Source: JAFGAV01 sp041479055 (lineage in GTDB: Bacteria > Acidobacteriota > Aminicenantia > Aminicenantales > JAFGAV01). From it: a DNA stretch of 64,000 bases. Shown here piece by piece: positions 24,990-39,968 of the stretch. Position 1 is the stretch's first letter; each line of letters begins with the position of its first letter. Location: the NCBI GenBank assembly GCA_963702835.1, contig OY969762.1:620001-684000 (forward strand). The letters run 5' to 3'. Under the pieces are notes generated by a model. That model made no database searches, had not been told where the DNA came from, and worked only from the letters and a program-made list of their open reading frames with translations. The position numbers and the translations under genes were made by a program.

Positions 24990-25677
24990 ACACGGTAAGA
25001 ACTTCACTAAGGCCAAGGAACTTGCGGCGGGGAAGCCCGAGTTTTCCATAGAAGAGGCGGTCAGCCTGCTGAAGAAAGCGGCCTACGCCAAATTCAACGA
25101 GTCGGTCGATGTTTCGCTGCGGCTGGGGGTCAACCCCAAGCACTCCGACCAGATGGTCCGGGGCACGGTCATCCTGCCCTTCGGCACGGGCCAGACCAAG
25201 AAAATATGTGTCATCGCCTCGGGAGAGAAAATCAAGGAGGCTGAGGAGTCCGGCGCCGATTTCGCCGGGGGCGAGGAGCTGATTGAAAAGATCACCGGGG
25301 GCTGGATCGATTTTGACGTGGTCATCGCCACGCCCGACGTCATGAGGGGAGTGGGCAAGCTGGGCCGCATCCTGGGCACCAAGGGCCTGATGCCCAACCC
25401 CAAGTCCGGAACGGTGACCTTCGATATCAAGAAGGCCGTTGAGGAAACCAAGGCTGGCAAAGTCGAATTCCGCGTGGACAAGACGGGCATTCTTCATTCC
25501 ACGGTAGGGAAAATTTCTTTCACCGAGGACAAGCTGGTGGAGAATATCAAGGTCTTTCTGCAGGCTATTCTTCACGCCAAACCGCCGGCGGCCAAGGGGA
25601 AATACGTGCGGAGCATGTTCCTGACCTCGACTATGGGGCCCTCCTTCAAGCTGTCCGAGGATATCCTGGAAAAGTAG
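24982..25677 (+). CDS. rplA: Large ribosomal subunit protein uL1
   Basis: Protein of 231 residues of the L1 stalk and, in many bacteria, the translational repressor of rplK-rplA. Seen: ESVDVSLRLGVNPKHSDQMVRG, GTKGLMPNPKSGTVT and a typical C-terminus. GTG 24982 is chosen because it gives the family N-terminus (VAKHGKNF) and overlaps rplK by 8 bp; the longer frame from 24922 is inside rplK. Confidence 0.95.
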   Translation: MAKHGKNFTKAKELAAGKPEFSIEEAVSLLKKAAYAKFNESVDVSLRLGVNPKHSDQMVRGTVILPFGTGQTKKICVIASGEKIKEAEESGADFAGGEELIEKITGGWIDFDVVIATPDVMRGVGKLGRILGTKGLMPNPKSGTVTFDIKKAVEETKAGKVEFRVDKTGILHSTVGKISFTEDKLVENIKVFLQAILHAKPPAAKGKYVRSMFLTSTMGPSFKLSEDILEK

Positions 25678-25688
25678 GGGAGCCGATC

Positions 25689-26207
25689 ATGAAGCGCGAG
25701 AAAAAAAACCTGCACATCAAGCAGCTGGCCGACATTTTAAGCCGACAGGACAGCTTCTACCTGATGGATTTCACCAATGTCAGCGTGGCCCAGTCCGTGG
25801 CCCTGCGCAAAGCGCTCCGCAAGAAGGCCCACGGTTTCAAGGTGGTCAAGAATCGTTTGGCTCTCAAGGCCTTGGACGACCGGTTCCCGGCCGCCCTGAA
25901 AGGATATTTCCGAAAGCCGACGGCCATTGCCTTCACCGACGGAGATCCGGTCGACCTGGCCAAAGCCCTCAAGGAATTTTCGGCCCAGAACAAAGTGTTG
26001 TCGGTCAAGGGAGGGCTGCTGCAGGGGCGTCTGTTCGGGCCGGACAGGTTCGAGGAGATCGCCAAGCTTGCTTCCCGGCCGGAGTTGCTGGCTCGTTTCG
26101 CCCGCCTTATGGCCTCTCCCCTGACCAAAATGCTCCAGACGCTCCAGTCGCCGCTCGGCACGCTGGGCCGGCAACTGGCCCAGTTCAAAACCAGCCGGGA
26201 AGCCTGA
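25689..26207 (+). CDS. rplJ: Large ribosomal subunit protein uL10
   Basis: Protein of 172 residues, the base of the ribosomal stalk that carries L7/L12 dimers on its C-terminal helix. The N-terminal region shows FTNVSVAQSVALRKALRKK and VVKNRLALKAL, both L10-like. It lies 11 bp after rplA and 66 bp before rplL. No L10 leader hairpin could be confirmed by eye. Confidence 0.94.
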   Translation: MKREKKNLHIKQLADILSRQDSFYLMDFTNVSVAQSVALRKALRKKAHGFKVVKNRLALKALDDRFPAALKGYFRKPTAIAFTDGDPVDLAKALKEFSAQNKVLSVKGGLLQGRLFGPDRFEEIAKLASRPELLARFARLMASPLTKMLQTLQSPLGTLGRQLAQFKTSREA

Positions 26208-26273
26208 AGGGCCATGATGGATAGAGACTCACAAGCGGCCTAGGGTGCCGCAGATTATAAAGGAGGTATTCAA

Positions 26274-26651
26274 GTGACAAAAGAGGAATTCTTCAAGCAT
26301 CTGGATAGCCTAACGGTGCTGAAGCTTGCAGACTACATCAAAGAGTTCGAGACGCGCTATGGGATCAGCGCCGCGGCCGCCGTTCCGGTAGCCATGGCCT
26401 CGGCCGCGCCCGCCGGCCAAGCTGCCGCCGTGGAGGAGAAGACCGAGTTCGCCGTCGTCCTGAAGTCGGTCGGGGCCAACAAGGTCCAGGTCATCAAGGT
26501 CGTTCGGGAAGTGACCAGCCTGGGCCTGAAGGAAGCCAAGGACCTGGTCGACGGCGCGCCCAAGACTGTCAAGGAGAATGTGCCCAAGGCCGAGGCTGAG
26601 GCCATCAAGGCCAAATTCGGCGAAGTGGGAGCTGTTGTCGAGCTGCAGTAG
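26274..26651 (+). CDS. rplL: Large ribosomal subunit protein bL12 (L7/L12)
   Basis: Acidic stalk protein of 125 residues that recruits translation factors. An N-terminal dimerisation helix, an Ala-rich hinge (SAAAAVPVAMASAAPAGQAAA, positions about 33-53) and the C-terminal factor-binding domain with GANKVQVIKVVREVTSLGLKEAKDLVD are all present. GTG start with AGGAGG 7 bases upstream. The 81-bp gap to rpoB shows no clear terminator. Confidence 0.96.
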   Translation: MTKEEFFKHLDSLTVLKLADYIKEFETRYGISAAAAVPVAMASAAPAGQAAAVEEKTEFAVVLKSVGANKVQVIKVVREVTSLGLKEAKDLVDGAPKTVKENVPKAEAEAIKAKFGEVGAVVELQ

Positions 26652-26732
26652 GGTGCAGCTGCCGGAGACGGCCTTGGTCGTGGCCATTAGCGGTAAGGGC
26701 TTTGAACGCTTTTAGGGCTTTGAGAGTGCCGA

Positions 26733-29700
26733 ATGTATAGAGAACAGGAAAACATTTTTCGCCAAAGGAAAGATTTTTCAAAGATCCCGGGCGTGTTCCC
26801 CATGCCCGATCTTTTGGCCATCCAAAGGCAGTCCTACACCGACTACCTCCAGATGGACCTCCTGCCCGAGGAACGGAAGGACATCGGGCTGCAGGCTGCC
26901 TTCAAGGACGTCTTCCCCATTTCGGATTTCAAAGAGACGACCCAGCTCGATTTCATCAGCTACTCCATCGGCAATTGGGAATGCACCTGCGGACGATTGA
27001 AGGGCGTGGAAAACTCCCGGATGCGCTGCGCCAGCTGCAAGACCCTCCTGCCGGCCAAGGTCGAACTGACGGAGAAGGAGATCTGCCCCTTCTGCGGGGC
27101 CGCCCACAAGATCGAAATCCCGCTCTGCGAGCACTGCGGGGACACCGTCGAGTTGAAGATGAAGTACACCCCCACCGAGTGCCTGCACAAAGGCTACACC
27201 TATTCCGTCCCCCTTCGGCTCAAGGTCCGGCTCATCTCCTGGGACAAGGACGTCGCGACCAAGGTCAAGCGGCTCAAGCATATCAAGGAACAGGAGGTCT
27301 ATTTCGGGGACATCCCGCTCATGACCGAGAAGGGGACCTTCATCTTCAACGGCATCGAACGGGTGGTGGTCAGCCAACTGCAGCGGTCGCCGGGGGTCTT
27401 CTACCGGCCGGGCGAGGGCAAAGGGCAGTTCGTGGCCAAGATCATTCCCTATCGCGGCGCCTGGGTGGAGTTCGAATACGACGCCAAGCATATCCTCTAC
27501 GTCCGCCTCGACCGTAAAAAGAAGTTCCTGGCCACGGTTTTTCTGCGGGCCCTGGGCTTCGGCTCGGATGAAGACATCATCCGCCTGTTCCACCCCGTAT
27601 TCAAGATTATCCCGGAGGAAGGGAAGCTCTACTGGGAGGTGTCCGAACACCTGATCGGCAGGACAGCCGGCGAGGACATCAAGGAGGCTAAGAGCAAGGC
27701 GGTCCTGGTTGCGGCCCATAAGAAGATCACTCCCGAGGCCCTCTCCCAAATGACCGAGGCCGGCCTGACCAAGGTCTTGATGGACAAGCGGGAATTCAAG
27801 GGCGCTTACGCCCTGGTGGGCATCAAAGGCAAAGTCCGGGTCAACGAGGAGATCAACGATGTCCAGCTCGATTTCCTGACCGGCCGCGGCGAAGCCTTTG
27901 AGGTCTTTTTCCCCGAGACCGACAAACCCGGCCTCATCATCTGCAACACTGTCCGCAAAGACCTGCGCAAGGACAGCCAGCAGGCCACGGCCGAGATCTA
28001 CAGAAAATTGCGGCCGGGCGAGCCCCATACTATGGAGAGCGCTCATAATCTCTTCCAGAGCCTGTTCTTCAACCCCCAGAAGTATAACTTCTCCCACATC
28101 GGCCGGCTGAAGTTCAACATCAAGCTGGGGCTGAACACCCCCATGGAGGAGAAGACGCTGTCGCCCAAGGACTACGTGGAGGTCATCAAGTACCTCTTCG
28201 GCCTCCGCCGCGGCGAGGGCACGGTGGACGACATCGACCACCTGGGCAACCGCCGGGTCCGCTCCGTGGGCGAACTGGTGGAGAATGCCTTCCGCATCGG
28301 CCTGACCCGGATGGAGCGGACGGTGAAGGAGAAAATGACCGTCACCGCCGACCTGGCCTCGGCCATGCCTCAGGACCTCATCAACTCCAAACCAGTCATT
28401 GCCGCCCTTAAGGAATTTTTCGGCAGCTCTCAGCTCAGCCAGTTCATGGACCAGATCAACAGCCTGGCCGAGATGACCCACAAGCGGCGTTTGTCGGCTT
28501 TGGGCCCGGGCGGCCTGAGCCGGGAAAGGGCCGGGTTCGAGGTCCGTGATATCCAGGCTTCCCACTACGGCCGGATCTGCCCGGTGGAGACCCCCGAAGG
28601 TCCCAACATCGGCCTCATCTCCTCACTGAGCTGTTTCGCCCGGGTGAATCCTTACGGCTTTTTGGAGACCCCCTACCGCAAAGTCAAAGACGGCCGGATC
28701 ATAGACTACATCAAGGTCATTCATCCCGGCGACAGCTCCTATGCCATAGGCGACATCGTCGAGCAGGATCTCTATAAAAAAGAAGGTGACAGGCTTAAAA
28801 GGAACGACGCCCGGCATCTGCCGGTGGTTGAACCCTTCTGTTTCTACCTGACGGCCTGGGAGGAGGAGAAGCACAACATCGCCCAGGCCAACGCTCGGGT
28901 GGATGAGAAGGGCGTTTTCCTGAGCGACCTGATCAGCGCCCGTCAGATGGGAAACTTCAAAATCCTGCCCAAGCATCAGATCGACTATATCGACGTTTCG
29001 CCCAAACAGTTGGTATCGCTCTCGGCGGCCCTCATACCCTTCTTGGAGCACGACGACGCCAACCGGGCCCTGATGGGGTCCAACATGCAGCGCCAGGCCG
29101 TGCCCCTTCTGCGGCCCGAGTCACCCCGCGTGGGGACGGGCATTGAGCATCTGGTGGCCAAAGGCTCGGGGGACGTCGTCGTCTGCCGCCGCGCGGGTGT
29201 TGTCGAGTTCGTTGACGCCGAGCGCATCCTGGTCCGGGTGGATGAACACCGGGGCGCCCGCAGCCATGAGGTGGGCACCGACCTCTACCTGCTGATCAAA
29301 TTCCTCCGCACCAACCAGAACACCTGCCTCAGCCAACGGCCCATTGTCCACCGGGGCGACCATGTGGAGCGGGGGCAGATCCTGGCTGACAGCTCCTGCA
29401 CCGACGGGGGGGACCTGTCGCTGGGCCGCAACGTGCTGTCCGCCTTCATGCCCTGGCGCGGCTACAACTTTGAGGACGCCATCATCGTCAGTGAGAAGCT
29501 GATCAAGGAGGACATCTTCACCTCCCTCCACATCGTCGAGGAGACGATCGAAGCCCGAGATACAAAGCTCGGCCCGGAGGACATCACCCGAGACATCCCC
29601 AACGTGCCGGAGAACCTGCTGCGCAACCTGGACGAGAACGGTGTCGTCCGCATCGGCGCCCAGGTCCGTTCCGGGGATGTCCTGGTGGGCAAGGTGGCTC

Positions 29701-31013
29701 CCAAGGGCGAGACCCAGCTTTCGCCCGAGGAGAAGCTGCTGAAGGCCATCTTCGGCGAGAAGGCCCTGGACGTCAAGGATGCTTCCCTGTACTGTTCGCC
29801 GGGCGTGGAGGGCATCATTATCGACGTCCGCATTTTCTCCCGCCGGGGGGCGGAGAAGGGGAACCGGGCCAAGCAGATCGAGAAGGACGAGATCGCCAAA
29901 ATGAAGCGGAACCTGGACGACGAGATCTCCATCATGGAGGCCGAGAGTTGGCGGAAAATCAAGTCCCTCCTGAAAGGCGAGGAGGTCGAGCACGATCACA
30001 AGCTGGGGGAGCTGAACTTGAAGAAGGGGCAGACCCTGACCGAACGCCTGCTGGACCAGATCGACCCGGACGACCTGTCCAAGTTGCGCCTGACGGACAA
30101 TGAGGAACGGGAGCGCAAGGTCCGCGATATAGACAAGAAGATCCGCCGCCAGATTGAAGCCCTGAAGGGGCTGTTCAAGGAGAAAGTGGACAACCTGAAA
30201 AAGGGAGATGAGCTGGCTCCCGGCGTCATCCAGGCCATCAAGGTTTTCATCGCCATGAAGAGGAAGCTTAGCGTGGGCGACAAGGTCTCCGGCCGACACG
30301 GCAATAAAGGCATTGTGGCCAAGATCGTGCCCGAAGAGGACATGCCCCGCCTGCCGGACGGCACGCCCGTGGACATCGTCCTCAACCCCCTGGGCGTTCC
30401 CTCCCGCATGAACGTCGGCCAGATCCTGGAGACCCATGCCGGCTGGGCGGCCCACCGGCTCAATATATGGATTTCCACTCCCGTTTTCGACGGCATCTCC
30501 GAATCGGAGATCAAGGGGCTGCTGAAGGAAGCCGGGCTGCCGGAGTCGGGCAAGACCGTGCTCTTCGACGGCATGACCGGCCAGCCCTTCGACCAGGAAG
30601 TGACGGTCGGCTTCATCTATATGATGAAGCTTTACCACCTGGTGGACGATAAAATTCACGCCCGCTCCACGGGCCCCTACTCCCTGATCACCCAGCAGCC
30701 GCTGGGAGGCAAGGCCCAGTTCGGCGGCCAGCGCTTCGGGGAAATGGAGGTTTGGGCCCTGGAGGCCTACGGCGCCGCCTACACTCTGCAGGAGATTCTG
30801 ACCGTCAAATCGGACGACGTTGAAGGCCGGTCCAAGATCTACGAGGGCATCGTCAAGGGCGACCTCGAATTCACGCCCGGGCTGCCCGAATCGGTCAACG
30901 TCCTGATCCGCGAGCTCCAGAGCCTGTGTCTGAACGTGGAGCTGGAGAAAGCGGAGAAAGAAGAAATCCTGCCCTGGGGCATCGAGGTTCCCCAGATTCT
31001 TAAAGGAGAATGA
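26733..31013 (+). CDS. rpoB: DNA-directed RNA polymerase subunit beta, with an N-terminal Cys-rich insertion
   Basis: Beta subunit of 1426 residues. The rifampicin region (SQLSQFMDQINSLAEMTHKRRLSALGPGG), GRICPVETPEGPNIGLI, the KLSVGDKVSGRHGNKG switch and the C-terminal GGKAQFGGQRFGEMEVWALEAYGA are intact. A long coiled-coil insertion after IFSRRGAEKGNRAKQ is of a known type. Unusual: between SYSIG (76-80) and ECLHKGYTYSVPL (149-161), where E. coli has about 7 residues, there are 68 with CxC and three CxxC pairs (Cys84, 86, 99, 102, 118, 121, 132, 135), which look like two zinc ribbons. The stop overlaps the rpoC region by 4 bp. Confidence 0.97.
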   Translation: MYREQENIFRQRKDFSKIPGVFPMPDLLAIQRQSYTDYLQMDLLPEERKDIGLQAAFKDVFPISDFKETTQLDFISYSIGNWECTCGRLKGVENSRMRCASCKTLLPAKVELTEKEICPFCGAAHKIEIPLCEHCGDTVELKMKYTPTECLHKGYTYSVPLRLKVRLISWDKDVATKVKRLKHIKEQEVYFGDIPLMTEKGTFIFNGIERVVVSQLQRSPGVFYRPGEGKGQFVAKIIPYRGAWVEFEYDAKHILYVRLDRKKKFLATVFLRALGFGSDEDIIRLFHPVFKIIPEEGKLYWEVSEHLIGRTAGEDIKEAKSKAVLVAAHKKITPEALSQMTEAGLTKVLMDKREFKGAYALVGIKGKVRVNEEINDVQLDFLTGRGEAFEVFFPETDKPGLIICNTVRKDLRKDSQQATAEIYRKLRPGEPHTMESAHNLFQSLFFNPQKYNFSHIGRLKFNIKLGLNTPMEEKTLSPKDYVEVIKYLFGLRRGEGTVDDIDHLGNRRVRSVGELVENAFRIGLTRMERTVKEKMTVTADLASAMPQDLINSKPVIAALKEFFGSSQLSQFMDQINSLAEMTHKRRLSALGPGGLSRERAGFEVRDIQASHYGRICPVETPEGPNIGLISSLSCFARVNPYGFLETPYRKVKDGRIIDYIKVIHPGDSSYAIGDIVEQDLYKKEGDRLKRNDARHLPVVEPFCFYLTAWEEEKHNIAQANARVDEKGVFLSDLISARQMGNFKILPKHQIDYIDVSPKQLVSLSAALIPFLEHDDANRALMGSNMQRQAVPLLRPESPRVGTGIEHLVAKGSGDVVVCRRAGVVEFVDAERILVRVDEHRGARSHEVGTDLYLLIKFLRTNQNTCLSQRPIVHRGDHVERGQILADSSCTDGGDLSLGRNVLSAFMPWRGYNFEDAIIVSEKLIKEDIFTSLHIVEETIEARDTKLGPEDITRDIPNVPENLLRNLDENGVVRIGAQVRSGDVLVGKVAPKGETQLSPEEKLLKAIFGEKALDVKDASLYCSPGVEGIIIDVRIFSRRGAEKGNRAKQIEKDEIAKMKRNLDDEISIMEAESWRKIKSLLKGEEVEHDHKLGELNLKKGQTLTERLLDQIDPDDLSKLRLTDNEERERKVRDIDKKIRRQIEALKGLFKEKVDNLKKGDELAPGVIQAIKVFIAMKRKLSVGDKVSGRHGNKGIVAKIVPEEDMPRLPDGTPVDIVLNPLGVPSRMNVGQILETHAGWAAHRLNIWISTPVFDGISESEIKGLLKEAGLPESGKTVLFDGMTGQPFDQEVTVGFIYMMKLYHLVDDKIHARSTGPYSLITQQPLGGKAQFGGQRFGEMEVWALEAYGAAYTLQEILTVKSDDVEGRSKIYEGIVKGDLEFTPGLPESVNVLIRELQSLCLNVELEKAEKEEILPWGIEVPQILKGE

Positions 31014-31015
31014 TC

Positions 31016-35179
<4,164 letters not shown>

Positions 35180-35200
35180 GCTGGACAAGCCTCGAAATTC

Positions 35201-35229
35201 TTGACACGACAAGGGATATTTGCTAGTAT
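35201..35229 (+). promoter_or_regulatory. Promoter of the str operon (rpsL-rpsG-fusA-tuf)
   Basis: TTGACA at 35201-35206 and TAGTAT at 35224-35229 are 17 bp apart, 22 bp past the rpoC stop and 75 bp before rpsL. A new strong promoter at this boundary separates the rif and str operons despite the tight spacing. Confidence 0.7.
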
Positions 35230-35304
35230 CCCTCTATTCGTCTCGAGATAGCACGCCCTGCTCCGGGATGGATCACAATAAACTGTTTATGAGGAGTTTT
35301 TGTC

Positions 35305-35697
35305 TTGCCAACAGTCAACCAACTGGTCAGAAAAGGCCGGACGCGGAAGCGGTACAAGAGCAAGTCTCCCGCCTTGGACAGCTGTCCCCAGAAGCGGGGC
35401 GTCTGCACGCGCGTCTTCACTACTACTCCCAAAAAGCCGAACTCGGCCATGCGCAAAGTGGCCCGGGTCAGGCTGACCAATAACATCGAGGTGACCGGCT
35501 ATATCCCCGGCGTCGGCCACAACCTTCAGGAGCACTCCATCGTCATGCTCCGGGGCGGCCGGGTCAAGGATCTGCCCGGTGTCCGCTACCACATCATCCG
35601 GGGCACTCTAGACAGCGAGGGAGTCCAGAACCGGATGCAGAGCCGGTCCCGCTACGGCGCCAAGCGGCCCAAAGAGAAAAAGATGGCCAAGTCGTAG
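35305..35697 (+). CDS. rpsL: Small ribosomal subunit protein uS12
   Basis: Protein of 130 residues at the decoding centre. PTVNQLVRKGR at the N-terminus, the TTPKKPNSAMRKVARVRL loop holding the streptomycin-site Lys, and the KDLPGVRYHIIRG segment are all typical. The start is TTG, 9 bases after GAGGAG. Standard wild-type-looking residues are seen in the PNSALRK/KDLPGV drug-contact loops. Confidence 0.96.
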   Translation: MPTVNQLVRKGRTRKRYKSKSPALDSCPQKRGVCTRVFTTTPKKPNSAMRKVARVRLTNNIEVTGYIPGVGHNLQEHSIVMLRGGRVKDLPGVRYHIIRGTLDSEGVQNRMQSRSRYGAKRPKEKKMAKS

Positions 35698-35708
35698 AGG
35701 AGCCGAGC

Positions 35709-36179
35709 ATGCCGCGCAGAGGGAAAATCAAGAAAAAGCCGCAGGCCCCCGACCATGTCTTCAACAGCACCCTGGTTTCCAAGTTCATCAGCAGCTATAT
35801 GAAGAAGGGCAAACAGAGCGTGGCCGAGCAGACCATCTACGGGGTCATGGACCTCATCAAGGAGAAGGCCAAGGAGGATCCCCTCAAGACCCTGGAAAAG
35901 GCGGTGGAGAACGTCCGGCCCATCCTGGAGACCAAGTCCCGCCGGGTGGGCGGGGCGACCTACCAGGTCCCCATCGAAGTGCCCGTCCAGCGCTCCATGG
36001 CCTTGGGCATCCGCTGGCTGCTCCACTATTCCTATGGGCGGGGCGGCAAGAGCATGCGGGACAAGCTCTTTGCCGAGATCATGGATGCCGTTAACAGCCG
36101 CGGCGGCGCAGTGAAGAAGCGTGAAGATACGCACAAAATGGCAGAGGCCAACCGGGCTTTTGCTCATTATAGATGGTGA
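35709..36179 (+). CDS. rpsG: Small ribosomal subunit protein uS7
   Basis: Protein of 156 residues that nucleates the 30S head. Seen: an N-terminal MPRRGKIKKK, VSKFISSYMKKGKQSVAEQTIYG, PILETKSRRVGGATYQVP and a C-terminal KREDTHKMAEANRAFAHYRW. It lies 11 bp after rpsL with an AGGAG ribosome site and 45 bp before fusA. Confidence 0.96.
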   Translation: MPRRGKIKKKPQAPDHVFNSTLVSKFISSYMKKGKQSVAEQTIYGVMDLIKEKAKEDPLKTLEKAVENVRPILETKSRRVGGATYQVPIEVPVQRSMALGIRWLLHYSYGRGGKSMRDKLFAEIMDAVNSRGGAVKKREDTHKMAEANRAFAHYRW

Positions 36180-36224
36180 TTGTGAGATTCAGGCCGCCGG
36201 CCTTGAGCACCATGGAGAAGAGGA

Positions 36225-38321
36225 GTGGCGCGACTTTATTCGATCGGAAGCGTCAGGAACATCGGCATCATGGCCCATATCGATGCCGGCAAGACGACGA
36301 CCACGGAACGCATCCTCTACTATACCGGCATCACCTACAAGATGGGCGAGGTGGACGAGGGGACGGCGGTCATGGATTGGATGGCCCAGGAGCAGGAGCG
36401 GGGGATCACCATAACCTCCGCGGCCACAACCTGTTTCTGGAATAACCATCGGATCAACATCATCGATACCCCCGGCCACGTGGATTTCACGGCCGAGGTC
36501 GAGCGCTCCCTGCGGGTGCTCGATGGCGGCCTGATTGTCCTGTGCGGGGTAGGTGGGGTCGAGTCCCAGTCGGAAACGGTCTGGCGCCAGGCCGACCGCT
36601 ACCGCGTCCCCCGGATCGTGTTCATCAATAAGATGGACAGGGTGGGCGCGGACCCGGAGAGGGCTGTGGACCAGATCCAGACCAAGCTGGGCGCCCGGCC
36701 GTTGCCCGTCCAAATCCCGCTGGGTCGGGAAGAGACCTTCCGGGGTGTCGTCGATGTCATCGACGGCAAGGAGTATGACTGGGGCGACGGGCTGATCGCT
36801 TCGGACCTCACCCTCGGGGAAGTGAGGAGCGAACACCTGAAGGAAGTCGAACGGACACGGACACAGATGATTGAGACATTGTGCGATACGGATGACAAGC
36901 TGATGGAGCTCTACCTCAGCGGGGCGGCCATCTCTGCCGGCGACATCCGCCAGGCCATTCGCCGCAGCACCATCGGCCTGAAGCTTGTCCCGGTCCTCTA
37001 CGGCGCTTCCTTCCGCAACAAGGGTGTCCAGCCCCTGCTCAACGCCATTGTGGATTTCCTGCCTTCGCCGGAAGACCTGCCTCCCGTGGTCGGCCATCAT
37101 CCCCGCACCGAAGAAATCCGTATGCGGAAGCCTCAGGACGCGGAGCCTTTTTCCGCCCTGGTGTTCAAAGTCATGAACGACCCCTACGTCGGAACGTTGG
37201 CCTTTTTCCGGGCCTATTCGGGCAAGGCTCGGCTGGGTTCGATCCTCTATAACTCCACCAAGGACGAGGATGAGCGGGTCAGCCGCCTCCTCAAAATGCA
37301 TGCCAACAAACGGGAGGAGATCAAGGAGGTTTATGCCGGGGACATCGCCGCGCTGAGTTCGACCAAGAACCTGGGCACGGGCGATACCCTGTGTGACAAG
37401 CATCAGCCCATAGTCCTGGAGACTATCCGCTTCCCCGAGCCGGTCATCTCCGTGACGATCGAGCCCAAGTCGAGGACCGAACATGCCCGCCTGGCCGAAG
37501 CCTTGGCCAAAATGGCCAAGGAGGACCCCACTGTCCGGATCATGCAGGACCCCATGACCGGCCAGACCCTGGTTTACGGCATGGGCGAGCTGCACCTGGA
37601 AATCCTCTTGGACCGCATGTCGCGCGAATACGGGGTGCGGGCCAACGTGGGCCAGCCCCAGGTGGCCTACAAGGAGACCATCCTGGCCGTCGCCCGGGGC
37701 GAGGCCCAGTACGACCGGCAGGTGGGCGGCAAGGGACAGTTCGGCCATTGTCAGCTCGAAGTCCAGCCCCTGCCCCGCGGCGCCGGGTTCGATTTCGAGG
37801 ATCGCACCAAAGAAACCGTTATCCCCCGCGCTTTCATACCCGCTATCCGGGACGGCCTGCGGGAGGCCATGGACACGGGCCTGCTGGCCGGCTATCCCCT
37901 GACCGACATCAAGGTCGTCTTGACCGGAGGTTCGGCCAGCGAGACGGACTCATCGCCCCTGGCCTTTAAGATCGCCGCTTCGCTGGCCTTCAAGGAAGCG
38001 GCGGCCAAGGCCGGGTTGGCCCTACTCGAGCCGATGATGAGGCTGGAGGTCATCTCCCCGGACGAATACCTGGGAGACATCGTCAGCGACTTGAACGCCC
38101 GGCGGGGAAGGATCGAAGGCCTAGAGATGCGCGAGACTTCAAGGCTGGTCCGGGCCCTAGCCCCCCTCAGCGAGATGTTCGGCTATGCCACTATTCTTCG
38201 CACCCTGACCCAGGGACGGGGCGTGTTTTCCATGGAGTTCCTCCAGTATGAGGTGGCTCCGCCCCACAAGAAAGAGGAGGTTGTGGCGCGCGTGGAAGGA
38301 AGGATTCCCTTCGCCCATTGA
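36225..38321 (+). CDS. fusA: Elongation factor G
   Basis: Translocation GTPase of 698 residues. G1 is AHIDAGKTTTTERILYYTG, G2 contains RGITITSAATT, G3 is DTPGHVDFT and G4 is NKMDRVGAD. The domain IV-V region (GQFGHCQLEVQPLP and the C-terminal RRGRIEGLEMRE) is present, but domain IV starts ETILAVARGEAQYDRQVGG, closer to the EF-G2/second-type group than to typical FusA. GTG start after AAGAGGA. Only one EF-G gene is visible here. Confidence 0.94.
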   Translation: MARLYSIGSVRNIGIMAHIDAGKTTTTERILYYTGITYKMGEVDEGTAVMDWMAQEQERGITITSAATTCFWNNHRINIIDTPGHVDFTAEVERSLRVLDGGLIVLCGVGGVESQSETVWRQADRYRVPRIVFINKMDRVGADPERAVDQIQTKLGARPLPVQIPLGREETFRGVVDVIDGKEYDWGDGLIASDLTLGEVRSEHLKEVERTRTQMIETLCDTDDKLMELYLSGAAISAGDIRQAIRRSTIGLKLVPVLYGASFRNKGVQPLLNAIVDFLPSPEDLPPVVGHHPRTEEIRMRKPQDAEPFSALVFKVMNDPYVGTLAFFRAYSGKARLGSILYNSTKDEDERVSRLLKMHANKREEIKEVYAGDIAALSSTKNLGTGDTLCDKHQPIVLETIRFPEPVISVTIEPKSRTEHARLAEALAKMAKEDPTVRIMQDPMTGQTLVYGMGELHLEILLDRMSREYGVRANVGQPQVAYKETILAVARGEAQYDRQVGGKGQFGHCQLEVQPLPRGAGFDFEDRTKETVIPRAFIPAIRDGLREAMDTGLLAGYPLTDIKVVLTGGSASETDSSPLAFKIAASLAFKEAAAKAGLALLEPMMRLEVISPDEYLGDIVSDLNARRGRIEGLEMRETSRLVRALAPLSEMFGYATILRTLTQGRGVFSMEFLQYEVAPPHKKEEVVARVEGRIPFAH

Positions 38322-38371
38322 GGCGAGAGCGGGGAGCTTGAGCTCCCGGAAAGAAACAGGAGGTCACAGCG

Positions 38372-39571
<1,200 letters not shown>

Positions 39572-39650
39572 CCCGGCGCCCTTCACCGTATTGAAGAGAT
39601 AGAGGTTATCGGTTCGGAGTCAAGGCTGAGAAAGAGCAAGGACGACAGAC

Positions 39651-39968
39651 ATGGAAAAGATCAGAATCAGATTGAAATCATTTGACCATAGGCTCTTGGA
39701 CCAATCCGTCCGGGATATCGTCGTCAAGGCCAAACGGACCGGCGCGCACATAGCCGGACCGATCCCCCTGCCGACCAAGATCCAGAGGTTCTGCGTTCTG
39801 CGCTCGCCCCATGTCGACAAGCGCTCCCGGGAGCACTTCGAGATGCGCATCCACAAGAGGATGCTCGATATCAGCGAGTACAATAACGAGACGATCGAGG
39901 AGCTTCAGAAATTGGACCTGCCGGCCGGCATCGATGTGGAGATTCAGGCCTTCGGAGCGGGAGAATGA
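39651..39968 (+). CDS. rpsJ: Small ribosomal subunit protein uS10
   Basis: Protein of 105 residues, first gene of the S10 operon. KIRIRLKSFDHRLLDQSVRDIV and GPIPLPTKIQRFCVLRSPHVDKRSREHFE (residues about 34-62) are diagnostic. It also acts with NusB in antitermination. The 79-bp gap after tuf shows no consensus promoter, so it may be read from upstream. Confidence 0.96.
   Translation: MEKIRIRLKSFDHRLLDQSVRDIVVKAKRTGAHIAGPIPLPTKIQRFCVLRSPHVDKRSREHFEMRIHKRMLDISEYNNETIEELQKLDLPAGIDVEIQAFGAGE

Noticed and set aside
26778..28565. Long antisense open frame inside rpoB
   Set aside because: It mirrors the GC-rich codon structure of rpoB, has no ribosome site and no known motif; other long antisense frames (29121-30659, 30839-32101, 36189-37748) were dropped for the same reason.
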